Shown here in pieces: positions 17,616 to 26,437 of a stretch of DNA of 42,302 bases. The DNA is from an uncultured Alphaproteobacteria bacterium. GTDB taxonomy: Bacteria; Pseudomonadota; Alphaproteobacteria; UBA11222. A model generated the notes under the pieces. The model had not been told where the DNA came from, did no database searches, and was given only the letters and a program-made list of their open reading frames with translations. Both the position numbers and the translations under genes were made by a program. Positions within the stretch are counted from its first letter, which is position 1. Each line of letters opens with the position of its first letter. Location: assembly GCA_937888955.1 (NCBI GenBank), contig CALAQW010000103.1, positions 1 through 42,302 of the forward strand, given 5' to 3'.

Positions 17616-18550
17616 CCGTGGGCCGCATAATGCAGGCCCGGCTCCCGGTCGCGGGCGAGCAATAGCGGCCCGTCAAGATCAACATAATCGGCAAATTGCG
17701 CCAGCAGCAGGGCGGGCGCCATGGCAAGCGAGGTGCCCACCATGCAGCCAACCATAATGCCAAGCCCCGCCTCGCGCGCCGCCCGGGCAAGCGCCAGTGC
17801 GGCGGTCAGTCCGCCGGTCTTGTCGAGCTTGATGTTGATCGCGTCGTAGCGCGCGGCAATGTCGGCAAGATTGTCTGTGCCGTGGCTTGATTCATCGGCG
17901 CACAGGGTCAGCTTGCGGGGAAAGCCCGCAAGCGCCGCATCGTTGCCTGCGGGGAGCGGCTGTTCGATCAGGCAGACATTCAGCGCGCATAATGCAGGTT
18001 CGACCTGGGCGAGCAGATCGATATCCCATGCCTCATTCGCATCGACGATCAGCTTGGCATCGGGTGCAGCGTGATGGATCGCCGTCACCGTTTCGACAAT
18101 CCGGTCGCGCCCGAGTTTGAGCTTCAGAATCGGAAACTCTTTCGCATCAGCCGCTGCCGTCGCCATGGCGCGGGGCTCATCAAGGCTGAGGGTAAAGGCG
18201 GTCGTGACCGGGGTAGGCGCGCGCAACCCCGCCAGTTGCCAAACCGGCTTGCCGGCTTTTTTTGCCGCAAGATCCCACAACGCGCAATCAAGCGCATTGC
18301 GCGCCGCGCCGGGCGGCAGGGCATCGGCAAGCGCCTCACGCGTGATTGCGACCGGCACGGATGCGATGGCGGCGGTGACGCTGTCGCGCGTTTCGCCATA
18401 GCGGCCATAGGGCACGCATTCGCCGCGTCCGGTGAACCCGTCTTCCTCAATTGTCACGCAGACGACATCGGCACTGCGCTTGCTGCCCCGCGAAATCGTG
18501 AAACTGCCTCGGATCGGCCAGCTTTCGGTGGTGATATGTCTTTGCCGCAC
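17579..18550 (-). CDS. dgcA: Dipeptide epimerase-type enolase superfamily enzyme, probable N-acetyl-D-glutamate racemase DgcA
   Basis: The 323-residue protein is a full muconate-lactonising-type enolase superfamily member. Catalytic acid/base lysines are in LKLK (K143, K145) and KLDK (241-244); metal ligands are D170 (VDANEAW), E196 (EQPLP) and D219 (ADES). This set matches L-Ala-D/L-Glu epimerases. Because it lies 4 nt behind a dgcN homologue, the better reading is DgcA, which converts N-acetyl-D-glutamate to N-acetyl-L-glutamate in the marine D-glutamate catabolic pathway. The start is a GTG at 18550, just after the dgcN stop codon, so translation is probably coupled. An epimerase of murein dipeptides remains the alternative. 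The 3' end overlaps the MFS gene by 37 nt. Confidence 0.85.
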   Translation of the reverse strand: MRQRHITTESWPIRGSFTISRGSKRSADVVCVTIEEDGFTGRGECVPYGRYGETRDSVTAAIASVPVAITREALADALPPGAARNALDCALWDLAAKKAGKPVWQLAGLRAPTPVTTAFTLSLDEPRAMATAAADAKEFPILKLKLGRDRIVETVTAIHHAAPDAKLIVDANEAWDIDLLAQVEPALCALNVCLIEQPLPAGNDAALAGFPRKLTLCADESSHGTDNLADIAARYDAINIKLDKTGGLTAALALARAAREAGLGIMVGCMVGTSLAMAPALLLAQFADYVDLDGPLLLARDREPGLHYAAHGQLFPAASALWG

Positions 18551-18554
18551 CCGT

Positions 18555-19571
18555 TCACGCCTCTTGCAACAGCCGGTCGATGATGGGGCCGGTACCATCA
18601 CGCACCGGGTCGATGCAGGGCAGCTGATACGCATTTTCCATCTCGCGCAGCAGGGAGTGCGCTGCATCGTCGGGCAAGGCCACCGTGTTCACCGCGATCC
18701 CGACGCAGCGAATGGCCGGGTTCGTCATCTGGCCAAGTCGCAAGATAAGATCGATGCAATCCGCGATATCGGGTATGGGGGCCGCGACATTGCGCAGGGT
18801 CTTGCGGGTGGGTTCATGGCACAGCACGAAGGCGTCAGGCTGCGCCCCGTGCAGCAATCCCAATGTCACCCCGGCAAATGACGGGTGAAACAATGATCCC
18901 TGTCCCTCGATAATATCCCAGTGATCGTCCGGGGCGGGCGGGCTCAGCCATTCCGCGGCGCCCGAGATGAAATCCGCGATCACCGCATCGATCGCTACCC
19001 CTGCACCCGCGATCAGAATACCCGTCTGGCCTGTCGCGCGGAAATCCGCATCGATCCCGCGTCCGCGCATGTCGCGTTCGAGCGCAAGTGCTGTGTACTT
19101 CTTGCCGACCGAGCAATCGGTACCCATGGTCAGCAGTCTTTTGCCGGTACGGGGCAGTCCGCTGCCCGTCGAAAAGCTGCGGGCGGGATGGCGCACATTG
19201 TGAAGCCGGCGGCCATTTCGCGCGGCGGCTGCGGCGATTTGCGGGATTTCCTCGAGCCGGGCATGCATGCCGCTGGCAAGATCAAGCCCGTTATCGAGCG
19301 CTTCAGTCAGTGCATAAATCCAGCTATCGGGAATCTGGCCGCCGGGATTGACCGCGCCGATGACCATGGTGCGTGCGCCCGCCGCCACCGCCGCGCCGGG
19401 GCCTAATTCGGGCAAGTCAAGCGTTGCGCGGCACCCGGGCAGCCGGTATTGCCCGACGCAGTGTTCACGCCGCCAGTCGGCAATGCCATGGGCTGTCTTG
19501 GCGGCAAGATCGTCATGCGCATCGCCAAGAAACAGCAGATAGGGGCGCTGAATGTCCGTTTCGTCGGGCAT
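18555..19571 (-). CDS. dgcN: DUF1611 family protein, probable D-glutamate N-acetyltransferase DgcN
   Basis: The 338-residue protein matches the DUF1611 layout: an N-terminal alpha/beta domain (YLLFLGDAHDDLAAKTAHGI at about 11-30), a P-loop-like sequence GTDCSVGKKYT at 150-160, then EGQGSLFHPSFAGVTLGLLHG and LCHEPTR. Members of this family named DgcN acetylate D-glutamate with acetyl-CoA as the first step of D-glutamate catabolism, followed by DgcA. The pair dgcN-dgcA with 4 nt spacing supports this assignment; no regulator or deacetylase is next to them. I chose the ATG at 19571 because GGAG lies about 7 nt before it; an in-frame start at 19613 adds 14 residues without homology that I recognise. 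Confidence 0.87.
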   Translation of the reverse strand: MPDETDIQRPYLLFLGDAHDDLAAKTAHGIADWRREHCVGQYRLPGCRATLDLPELGPGAAVAAGARTMVIGAVNPGGQIPDSWIYALTEALDNGLDLASGMHARLEEIPQIAAAAARNGRRLHNVRHPARSFSTGSGLPRTGKRLLTMGTDCSVGKKYTALALERDMRGRGIDADFRATGQTGILIAGAGVAIDAVIADFISGAAEWLSPPAPDDHWDIIEGQGSLFHPSFAGVTLGLLHGAQPDAFVLCHEPTRKTLRNVAAPIPDIADCIDLILRLGQMTNPAIRCVGIAVNTVALPDDAAHSLLREMENAYQLPCIDPVRDGTGPIIDRLLQEA

Positions 19572-19667
19572 GCTCGTCTCCGCAACAACCGGATGGCGCG
19601 GTCTTGCCGTCACATTACCGGATTTCCGTCTGCAACCCTTTTCAGCCAGCAGTGAACCGGCATCAAG

Positions 19668-20957
19668 CTATTCGAATGAATCGAACAGGTCGTTGTCCGT
19701 TGCGCTTGGTATTGTGTTGCCCTTGCGCAAGGCGACGTCCCGGTTCTGATAATAGGTTGCCCGGAAAGTCGCATACCAGTCGAGGGAATCTTCGCGCAAT
19801 TCATCAAGCGGTTCGACCAGTGTTTCGCGCAAGGTAATGGCATCGCCGACCGTCAGACCGATCTTCACCGGCTCGTCGACCGCATCGATCCAGGTGAGCG
19901 GATTGCTTGCCACATCGACGATCCGGCCGAAATGGTGGCGGATGCTGCCCGGACCGATAACGGGCACCACAAGATACGGTCCCGCGGGCAGACCATAATG
20001 ATCAAGCGTCTGTGCGAAATCGGCCGGATGGCCCGGATGCCCGATACGTTCGGCAACATCGAAAAAGCCAAGCCCGCCAACCGTGCTGTTCATCAGGAAC
20101 CGGCCCAGCGTGGTTCCGGCTCCCGACATGTCGAATTGCAAGACGTCATTGAAGAGAATGATGGGGGAGCGCAGATTATCAAATGCATTTCGGACCCCTT
20201 CCTTGATGGGCGCAGGGGTGATCCAGCCATAAGAGGCGGCAACCGGGCGGATCAGAAAATCATCGAGAAACTGGTGCACCGCAAAAAGCGGCCGGTTAAC
20301 CGGCTCCCACGGATCCCAGAAGGCCGGGCTGGGATCGCGGCTGGGCGGTGGCGGTGAATAATCGCGTGCGGCTTGCGCAGGGGCTTCGGTCATCAGCCGG
20401 GGCGGATTGGCTGCTGGCCGGGAAAACTGTGCGGCAGGTTGGAGAGGGGCCTGCGGCGCAGCAATCGGGGCGGGTGTATATGCGGGAGCCTGCGCATATG
20501 CCGGGGCCGCGGCCATGGGGTTTGCCGACAGGATCTGATTACTGAAGCCGGGGAAGGATGCCACCGCGCTCCCGATGATTTCATTGCGTAAATCCGGCGC
20601 ATGCGCGACTGCCGCCGAAACGATACCGGGCGCGGCTTGCGGATATTGTGCGATGGCGGCATTGACGATGTAGTTGAAGGTGGCCGCCGACTGGCGTCTT
20701 TGTTCAGCCTGCATTTGCTGCGTGAGTACAGGATCGCGGACTGTTGCTGACATATAGGCAAGCCGTGCGGCATCCTGCTGCGCGAGTTGGGCCGCACTGC
20801 GGAAATCCGCCATCAGGCTGGGGGGAAATTGCGACTGGGCAGTTGCCGTGCCGACTGCGCCCAGCACGATACCTGTCGCCAGCGTGACACAGATTGCGGC
20901 CCGGAAAAGCATTGCGCTCCACCGCGCTGTCCAGCCATTCATTGCCTGACCAGTCAT
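19668..20957 (-). CDS. mlaA: MlaA-family outer-membrane lipid-asymmetry protein with long N-terminal extension
   Basis: The C-terminal 215 residues (about 213-429) are a clear MlaA/VacJ domain: DPWEPVNRPLFAVHQFLDDFLIRP, then GRFLMNSTVGGLGFFDVA, DFAQTLDHYGLPAGPYLVVPVIGPGS and NPLTWID. MlaA extracts misplaced phospholipids from the outer membrane and passes them to MlaC. Unusually, the first 212 residues are extra: a Sec-type signal peptide ending near TATAQ (39-41) with no lipobox cysteine, a helical part with three roughly 15-residue repeats (IVNAAIAQYP, IVSAAVAHAP, IIGSAVASFP, about 97-140), and an Ala/Pro-rich linker (150-212). AGGGG 4 nt before the ATG supports the start. It lies 76 nt behind the Sel1 gene in the same direction. 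Confidence 0.92.
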   Translation of the reverse strand: MTGQAMNGWTARWSAMLFRAAICVTLATGIVLGAVGTATAQSQFPPSLMADFRSAAQLAQQDAARLAYMSATVRDPVLTQQMQAEQRRQSAATFNYIVNAAIAQYPQAAPGIVSAAVAHAPDLRNEIIGSAVASFPGFSNQILSANPMAAAPAYAQAPAYTPAPIAAPQAPLQPAAQFSRPAANPPRLMTEAPAQAARDYSPPPPSRDPSPAFWDPWEPVNRPLFAVHQFLDDFLIRPVAASYGWITPAPIKEGVRNAFDNLRSPIILFNDVLQFDMSGAGTTLGRFLMNSTVGGLGFFDVAERIGHPGHPADFAQTLDHYGLPAGPYLVVPVIGPGSIRHHFGRIVDVASNPLTWIDAVDEPVKIGLTVGDAITLRETLVEPLDELREDSLDWYATFRATYYQNRDVALRKGNTIPSATDNDLFDSFE

Positions 20958-21033
20958 AAACCCCTCATTCTGTCTCGCCGGCCTGGCCGGATTTTGTCGC
21001 TCAGACGTCCGTCAGTGGCGCATTCGCCCCATC

Positions 21034-21837
21034 TTATCGGCTGCGAAATGACGCGGCGCGTGCCTCCGCCTCGGTGATCTGAGCCGCCCCCATATCGGCG
21101 CGCAGTTTTTCCGCAAGCGCCGCGGATTCAACAATTCCCTGCTTAGCGGCGATGAGGGCCCAGGTCAACGCGGCCACCTTATCCCGCGGCACGCCTTCCC
21201 CTTCCGCCAGGCGGCGGGCAATATGGCGTTGCGCCCGCGCATGTCCGCGCAATGCGGCCTGCTCGAACCAGAAAGCCGCCTTGCCTAGATCTTGCTGTGT
21301 GCCGAACCCGTCGCGATAATATTTGGCGAGCCCGTATTGTGCCTTTGCAAAACCCTGCTTGGCTGCCATTGCAAGATAATCAAAGGCTTGCTTGGGCTGC
21401 GCCGGCCCGGTCAGGCCTTCGGCCAGTAATTTCCCCAGCGTATATTGGGAATTCGCAAATCCAGCCGCCGCCGCCATCCGCAGGTAATGTTCCGCGCGCG
21501 CGGGGTCAGCGGGAATGCCGTCGCCCGCCAGATAGGTGAGGGCCAGATTATGCTGCGCGCCGTGATGGCCGTTATCGGCAGCTTTCTGCCACCAGTCGAG
21601 TGCTTTGACCATATCGCGCGGCGTGCCGCGACCATCTGCATAGATCACACCGAGATTGAATTGCGCGGCGGGATGGCCGGTATCTGCGAGCGTTTGCCAA
21701 ATTGCACGTGCGGTGCTGAAATCGCCGCTTTGATATGCCTGATCGCCCCGCGCGAAGGCGGTTTCCTCGCCTTCCCTGCAGCCGGCGATCACAAGGGCGG
21801 ATAAGATGGCGGTGATGATTATGACGCGATGTTTCAT
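21034..21837 (-). CDS. Sel1-repeat lipoprotein
   Basis: The 267-residue protein has a lipoprotein signal ending in the lipobox VIAGC (C20). It then carries about five Sel1-type TPR repeats of some 36 residues, seen as AAQFNLGVIYADGRGTPRD, GAQHNLALTYLAGDG, NSQYTLGKLLAEG, KAQYGLAKYYRDGFGT and RAQRHIARRLAEGEG. Sel1 solenoids bind other proteins and usually act as scaffolds. Its start codon overlaps the stop of mlaC by 4 nt (ATGA), and a GGAGAGGA site precedes it, so it is made with MlaC. That suggests a periplasmic partner role in the lipid-transport set (inference); it is not a usual mla component. Confidence 0.9.
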   Translation of the reverse strand: MKHRVIIITAILSALVIAGCREGEETAFARGDQAYQSGDFSTARAIWQTLADTGHPAAQFNLGVIYADGRGTPRDMVKALDWWQKAADNGHHGAQHNLALTYLAGDGIPADPARAEHYLRMAAAAGFANSQYTLGKLLAEGLTGPAQPKQAFDYLAMAAKQGFAKAQYGLAKYYRDGFGTQQDLGKAAFWFEQAALRGHARAQRHIARRLAEGEGVPRDKVAALTWALIAAKQGIVESAALAEKLRADMGAAQITEAEARAASFRSR

Positions 21838-22517
21838 CCGATCCTCTCCGCAGGCAGTCGTTCTACCCTGGCCCGTAACTGCCGCAGCAGCCCGGCGATG
21901 CCCTGGCGTGCGATGACGGACGCAAACTCTTGCCGCTGCGTGATCGACATGCTGATCCCTTCGACCGAAACGTCGATAATTTTCAGTGTGCCGTCAATAT
22001 TGCGTACGCGCCAGTCCGCGGTCAGGGGTTGGCCCGATCCGCCGGTGATGACCGAGCGGACAAGCATATCCTGCTTGCCGCCGGAATAGACGTTGGCCAC
22101 GTGAAACTGCTGTCCCGCATAGCCACCAAGCCGGGCCGCATAAGTTTTGAGCACGAATTGACCAAACAATTCGCGATATTCCTCTTGCTGCTCAGGTGTC
22201 GCCTGGCGCCAGTATTTTCCCAATACAAAGCGGCCGATGAAGTCGAGGTCGAATTTGGATTGAAGAAGCCGGTGAAACTGGGCTTCGCGCTGATTCAGCG
22301 TCAGATTGGGCTGTCGCAGGACAGTGATGGCGGTTGCGCCAAGATCGGCGATGAACTGCTCTGCTTGCTGTGATTCTGCGGATGCGAATTTCCGCTGCAT
22401 CTGCGCTGGCGCGGTTGTTGCACTCAGCAATAGCAGGAACGCGATACAAGCGGCCAGGCCGGCAAGATGGCCGCCTTGCCGCAGCATGGGGGAAATACCG
22501 TTCATTGCTACCCGCAT
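21834..22517 (-). CDS. mlaC: MlaC/Ttg2D-family periplasmic phospholipid-binding protein
   Basis: The 227-residue protein has a long N-terminal hydrophobic signal (LAGLAACIAFLLLLSATTAPAQ, about 19-39) and an MlaC domain. Typical family pieces are the FHRLLQSKFDLDFIGRFVLGKYWRQATPEQQEEY stretch near 85-118, YxxxLGGY-like KTYAARLGGYAGQ, and VRNIDGTLKIIDVSVEGISM, which leads to the terminal helix. MlaC ferries phospholipid between MlaA and the inner-membrane MlaFED complex. The gene starts directly after the stop of the adenylate cyclase gene with no spacer, and its stop overlaps the Sel1 gene, so all three are probably one transcript. An alternative ATG lies at 22505. Confidence 0.93.
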   Translation of the reverse strand: MRVAMNGISPMLRQGGHLAGLAACIAFLLLLSATTAPAQMQRKFASAESQQAEQFIADLGATAITVLRQPNLTLNQREAQFHRLLQSKFDLDFIGRFVLGKYWRQATPEQQEEYRELFGQFVLKTYAARLGGYAGQQFHVANVYSGGKQDMLVRSVITGGSGQPLTADWRVRNIDGTLKIIDVSVEGISMSITQRQEFASVIARQGIAGLLRQLRARVERLPAERIG

Positions 22518-24770
22518 TTATTTCGATGTGGCGACGAATACGCCGTCCCAGTCCGGGCCAGGCGGATTTGCCCGATAATCCGCAATCCGTTCCGCATAAA
22601 GATCATACAGAACATGATTGGCGTCTTCGCGCGCGCGTAATGTTTCAAGAAGCTGTTCCGCCTCATCCCAGTTCTGCGCGCGGTAGGCGGTGATCATATC
22701 GGCGTGCATCGCCGACCAATTTTTGAAGTCATCGCTGTTCTTCATCTCCTCATCGCCAAGCAGTGCATAGATCTGCACCGCTTCGCTCTTGCCTTTCACC
22801 GCGATCAGGTCAAGTTCGATCAGCGCGAAATCATCCTTGACCGAGGCATAGGTTTCCGCGCCGACAACAATCGTTGCGCCGTAATTCTTGGATTGCGATT
22901 CAAGACGGGCGCCAAGATTGACCGCATCGCCCAGCACAGAATAATCAAACCGTTGCTTGGAGCCCATATTGCCCACGACACATTCGCCGGTGTTGAGGCC
23001 GATGCCGATATTGATCGGCAGGAAGGGGCGGTTTTCCCGCTCGGCTTCCTCTTTCAGCTCGGCGTTGAGTATCTTGAGATCATGGATCATCTCCAGCGAA
23101 GTGGTGCAGGATTGCATCGGATGATCCGGCACATCGAGCGGCGCATTCCAGAATGCCATGATGCAGTCGCCCATATATTTATCGATTGTCCCCTCGCGTG
23201 ACAGGATAATGTCCGTCATCGGCGTCAGGAAACGGTTGATCAATTGCGTGAGACCCTGCGGGTTGCCCTTGAATTGTTCGGAGATCGGGGTGAAGCCGCG
23301 AATATCGCAAAACAGGAAAGTCATGGTGCGGGTTTCACCGCCCAGTTGCAGGCGGTCGGGCTCCTCGGCGAGTTGCTCGACGAGCGCGGGGGACAGATAC
23401 TGGCTGAAGGCACCGCGCACCTGCGCCTTTTCCGCTTCGGTGCGCAGGAAATTGACGAGCGTGCCGGTGATGAACATCAGCCCTACCGTGACGCTCGGGC
23501 CCACCGGGTCAAGCAGCCACAGCTGCTCAGCATACAGATACCAGGATGCGCTAAAGGCGAACAGAATGCCACCGCCCGCGATAATCGCGCAGGTAATCGC
23601 CGAAACCCGGCGCAGCAGCACAAGCAGGATCAGGCCAAGCACGATCAGAAAGAACAGCTCTGCCCCTTGCGCCCAGTCCGGCCGGGTCAGAAAATGCTCA
23701 AGCAGGATTTGCTCAAGCAGTTGAATATGTACTTCGACCCCAGCAGTCGCCGAATTCAGCGGCGTTGCCCGCAAGTCCTTGAGGCCGGCGGCGCTTGGCC
23801 CCACGAACAGCACATTGCCGGCAACACGTTGCGGATCGAAATCGTCGCTGAAAAGTTCCCAGACCGGCACCCGCCTTTCAGGTCTGTCCTCGGTATAATG
23901 CAGCCAGACACGCCCGGTCTTTGTGGTCGGTATCTCAATCCTGCCGACGCGAATGGCATTGATACCGGTTTGCTCGCCAAAGGATTCGGTCATGTTGGCG
24001 CCTGACGACTTGATGATATAGGTCGATGCGCCCTGCAGGACCCGCAGGGTTTCCATCGCGAGCGTCGGGTAAAGCTTGTCGTCTTTGGTCACAACAAGCG
24101 GGACGCGACGGATAATATTGTCCCGTTCCGCGATGAAGTTGAAGCTGCCATTGCCTGCGGCTGCCTGCTCGAGTTTCGGCAGATTCGTTACCGCGCCATA
24201 AAATTTGGGCAGGAAAATTTTAGGGTCATCGCCAGCATAGGAATAACCGGCTTTGACAACCGGTTCCTGGCTGTTCTTCATATCGGTCAGGGTGAAGCCT
24301 GTGACCACATTGGCCTGCGCAAGGATATCGGCAAGAATATCGTCATGATTGGGCAGTTCGCCGATTTGCGCGCGGACATTCTGCATCTGCGGAAATTGGG
24401 CAAGCTGCTCAAGGAACTGGTCGGGCGATGTACGGTCGGGTTCAGCAAAGACAATATCGAAGACGACCGCATATGCGCCCGCATTTGCGGCGCGCGCGAC
24501 CAGTTCTGCGATATAGGTGCGCGGCCAGGGCCATTGGCCAAGTCGCGCGAGACTTTCATCATCGATATCGAGATGTTTGACGCCAACGCCAGCAACCGGC
24601 AGCGGATCGACATATTCGCGCGGCTCAATCCGCTGATACAGATCGAATATGCCGTTTCGCGCATTGGTAATGATGAAAAACGGGTCTGTCAGGATCAAGA
24701 AAAGCGCAAACAGCAGAACGAAGCCAGGGATAAAATCCTGCAGGCGTTTGATCAGGCTCGATGTTGACAT
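22518..24770 (-). CDS. CHASE2-domain transmembrane adenylate cyclase (class III)
   Basis: The 750 residues show a standard three-part sensor. A first membrane helix at about 14-34 is followed by a periplasmic CHASE2 domain (about 45-345, including HLDIDDESLARLGQWPWPR), then three hydrophobic helices (about 370-442) and a cytosolic class III cyclase (about 480-680). Catalytic residues are in place: metal aspartates D489 (FCDIRGFT) and D535 (KYMGD), base-selecting K531 and D615 (VLGDAVN), and transition-state N618 and R622. The K/D pair indicates ATP, so the product should be cAMP. The CHASE2 ligand is unknown. The gene abuts mlaC without spacing. The promoter presumably lies in the 112-nt gap upstream, where GTCAC and GTGAC are inverted at 24844-24862. 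Confidence 0.93.
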   Translation of the reverse strand: MSTSSLIKRLQDFIPGFVLLFALFLILTDPFFIITNARNGIFDLYQRIEPREYVDPLPVAGVGVKHLDIDDESLARLGQWPWPRTYIAELVARAANAGAYAVVFDIVFAEPDRTSPDQFLEQLAQFPQMQNVRAQIGELPNHDDILADILAQANVVTGFTLTDMKNSQEPVVKAGYSYAGDDPKIFLPKFYGAVTNLPKLEQAAAGNGSFNFIAERDNIIRRVPLVVTKDDKLYPTLAMETLRVLQGASTYIIKSSGANMTESFGEQTGINAIRVGRIEIPTTKTGRVWLHYTEDRPERRVPVWELFSDDFDPQRVAGNVLFVGPSAAGLKDLRATPLNSATAGVEVHIQLLEQILLEHFLTRPDWAQGAELFFLIVLGLILLVLLRRVSAITCAIIAGGGILFAFSASWYLYAEQLWLLDPVGPSVTVGLMFITGTLVNFLRTEAEKAQVRGAFSQYLSPALVEQLAEEPDRLQLGGETRTMTFLFCDIRGFTPISEQFKGNPQGLTQLINRFLTPMTDIILSREGTIDKYMGDCIMAFWNAPLDVPDHPMQSCTTSLEMIHDLKILNAELKEEAERENRPFLPINIGIGLNTGECVVGNMGSKQRFDYSVLGDAVNLGARLESQSKNYGATIVVGAETYASVKDDFALIELDLIAVKGKSEAVQIYALLGDEEMKNSDDFKNWSAMHADMITAYRAQNWDEAEQLLETLRAREDANHVLYDLYAERIADYRANPPGPDWDGVFVATSK

Positions 24771-24882
24771 TGGCGGAACCCGGTTGGTCGATAGCGCGAC
24801 AAGCTGATTAGGAATTCAATGCAGGGCGACTATATTAACCGGCGTCACAAGTTACCAGTGACTTAGACAACAGATTGCGGTT

Positions 24883-26121
24883 TCAGTCTTTCAGATCATC
24901 CCAGATGTCGGAAAATCCCGCATGTGTGCCGGCGAACAGCTCGATCAAGGTTGGATCGAAATGCTCGCGCGAGTTCAGCCGGTCATCGCCATTCAGGATG
25001 ATGTCTACAGTCTTTTCGTGGCTGAAGCCCGGTTTATAGGGGCGTTCGGCGCGCAATGCGTCATAGACATCGGCAATTTGCACGATGCGGGCTGACAGCG
25101 GTATTGCCTCGCCCTTCAGGCCGTTGGGGTAGCCGGTGCCGGCCCAGGCTTCATGGTGACTGAGGGCGATTTCGGCGGCCATTTCAAGGCGCGGGGAATC
25201 CTTCAGGATCTGATGACCATAGATCGTGTGCTGATCCATCTCTTTGCGTTCGCGGTCATCAAGCCGGCCTTTCTTTTTCAGGACAGCCTGATCCACACTC
25301 ATCTTGCCGACGTCATGCAATTGTGCGCTATAGCGGATTTCATCGCAAAAATCGGCCGGCGCGCCAAATTGCTGCGCGATGAAATAGCTGTATTCATTGG
25401 TTCTGACGATATGATTGCCGGTGCCTTCGTCGTGAATTTCCGCCGCCCGCGCAAGCATGCCGATCGACAGCATGAATGCTTCCTCAGTCTCTGCTTGGAG
25501 GGTTGCGATGTGGCTGCGCTGTTCGCCAAGCTGCTTGTTGCGTTCCCGCAGCGTGCGGTTTTTTGCCTTGATCTGATCCAGCATGTCGGCGCGTTCGATA
25601 CTGGTTGCGACGATGCGGGCAACCGGCGCGACGATGCTGCCCATATAGGGGTCGAATGGAATAATCTCGCCATTTTCAACGGAGATGCGGTTGATCAGCT
25701 GTACCACACCGATGACCTTGCCGGTGTAATTCTTCAGCGGGAAGCACAGCATCGACCGGGTGGGATAATTCGCCGGCGCGTTCGCCGGATCAAAGTGATA
25801 GGGCGCGTCAGGGGGGATTTTCAGTACATCGTCAATGATGACGGTTTCACCGGCCATAGCGACATGGCCCGAAATCGTGTCGTGGCCGACGGGGACTTCG
25901 AAGTCGGAGCGTTTAACTGCGATCCTGTCATTCTGAACGTTTAAAGCCTGAAGGAACGGTTTCCCATTCTTGCGCCGAACGATGAAAATCGTTCCGGCTT
26001 CCGCGCCGGTCAACAGCCGCGATTTCTGCAACACTCGGGAAAGCAATTGCTTCAGCGATTGCTGCGGCTGTGATTCCACAAATTCGAGGAATTCCTGGGA
26101 AAGGTCTTGACGATAGTCCAT
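24883..26121 (-). CDS. GAF and HD-GYP domain protein, probable cyclic-di-GMP phosphodiesterase
   Basis: The 412-residue protein has an N-terminal GAF domain (about 20-175, with GTIFIVRR and STRSMLCFP-like strands), a coiled segment (IKAKNRTLRERNKQLGEQ, about 185-205) and an HD-GYP domain to the end. The HD pair is in AQLHDVGKM, and later motifs are YGHQIL, ALSHHEAWAGTGYPNGL and IADVYDAL, all intact for metal binding; GTGYP is the GYP signature. Such enzymes cleave cyclic-di-GMP. There is no membrane segment, so it is cytosolic and may sense a small ligand through GAF. I chose the ATG at 26121; a TTG five codons upstream is possible. It precedes the cyclase by 112 nt on the same strand. Confidence 0.92.
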   Translation of the reverse strand: MDYRQDLSQEFLEFVESQPQQSLKQLLSRVLQKSRLLTGAEAGTIFIVRRKNGKPFLQALNVQNDRIAVKRSDFEVPVGHDTISGHVAMAGETVIIDDVLKIPPDAPYHFDPANAPANYPTRSMLCFPLKNYTGKVIGVVQLINRISVENGEIIPFDPYMGSIVAPVARIVATSIERADMLDQIKAKNRTLRERNKQLGEQRSHIATLQAETEEAFMLSIGMLARAAEIHDEGTGNHIVRTNEYSYFIAQQFGAPADFCDEIRYSAQLHDVGKMSVDQAVLKKKGRLDDRERKEMDQHTIYGHQILKDSPRLEMAAEIALSHHEAWAGTGYPNGLKGEAIPLSARIVQIADVYDALRAERPYKPGFSHEKTVDIILNGDDRLNSREHFDPTLIELFAGTHAGFSDIWDDLKD

Positions 26122-26437
26122 TTCTTTTACAAACAAGTTGCTAAATATTGGATGTTTTGCCGCATGAAGTAATATCTGTCATGCGTCGTTCACGTTGCTC
26201 GCATCCTGCATCAGTATAATACGACCAGTTTATAATGTCACATATTGCACTTTATTTATAAGTACATATTGAATTGTCTGACCGGTTCCGCGGACTTTCC
26301 CCAAGATACGTCACCGGATTTTCCATGTTCTGTGAGCAGTGTCACGGTGCCGTCGACACCGCCCCCAACTTTCAATAAGGCAAATTCTATATTAATTTGA
26401 TGTGTGTTACCGAAAGTTAAATAGCCGGGATCTGGAA
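26122..26437. other. Divergent intergenic region without a supported gene
   Basis: This 316-nt gap separates the HD-GYP gene (minus) from the TAXI gene (plus). Its first part is AT-rich (around 26200-26275) and probably holds the promoters. I see no convincing hairpin terminator, tRNA or small gene with a ribosome-binding site. Confidence 0.5.
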
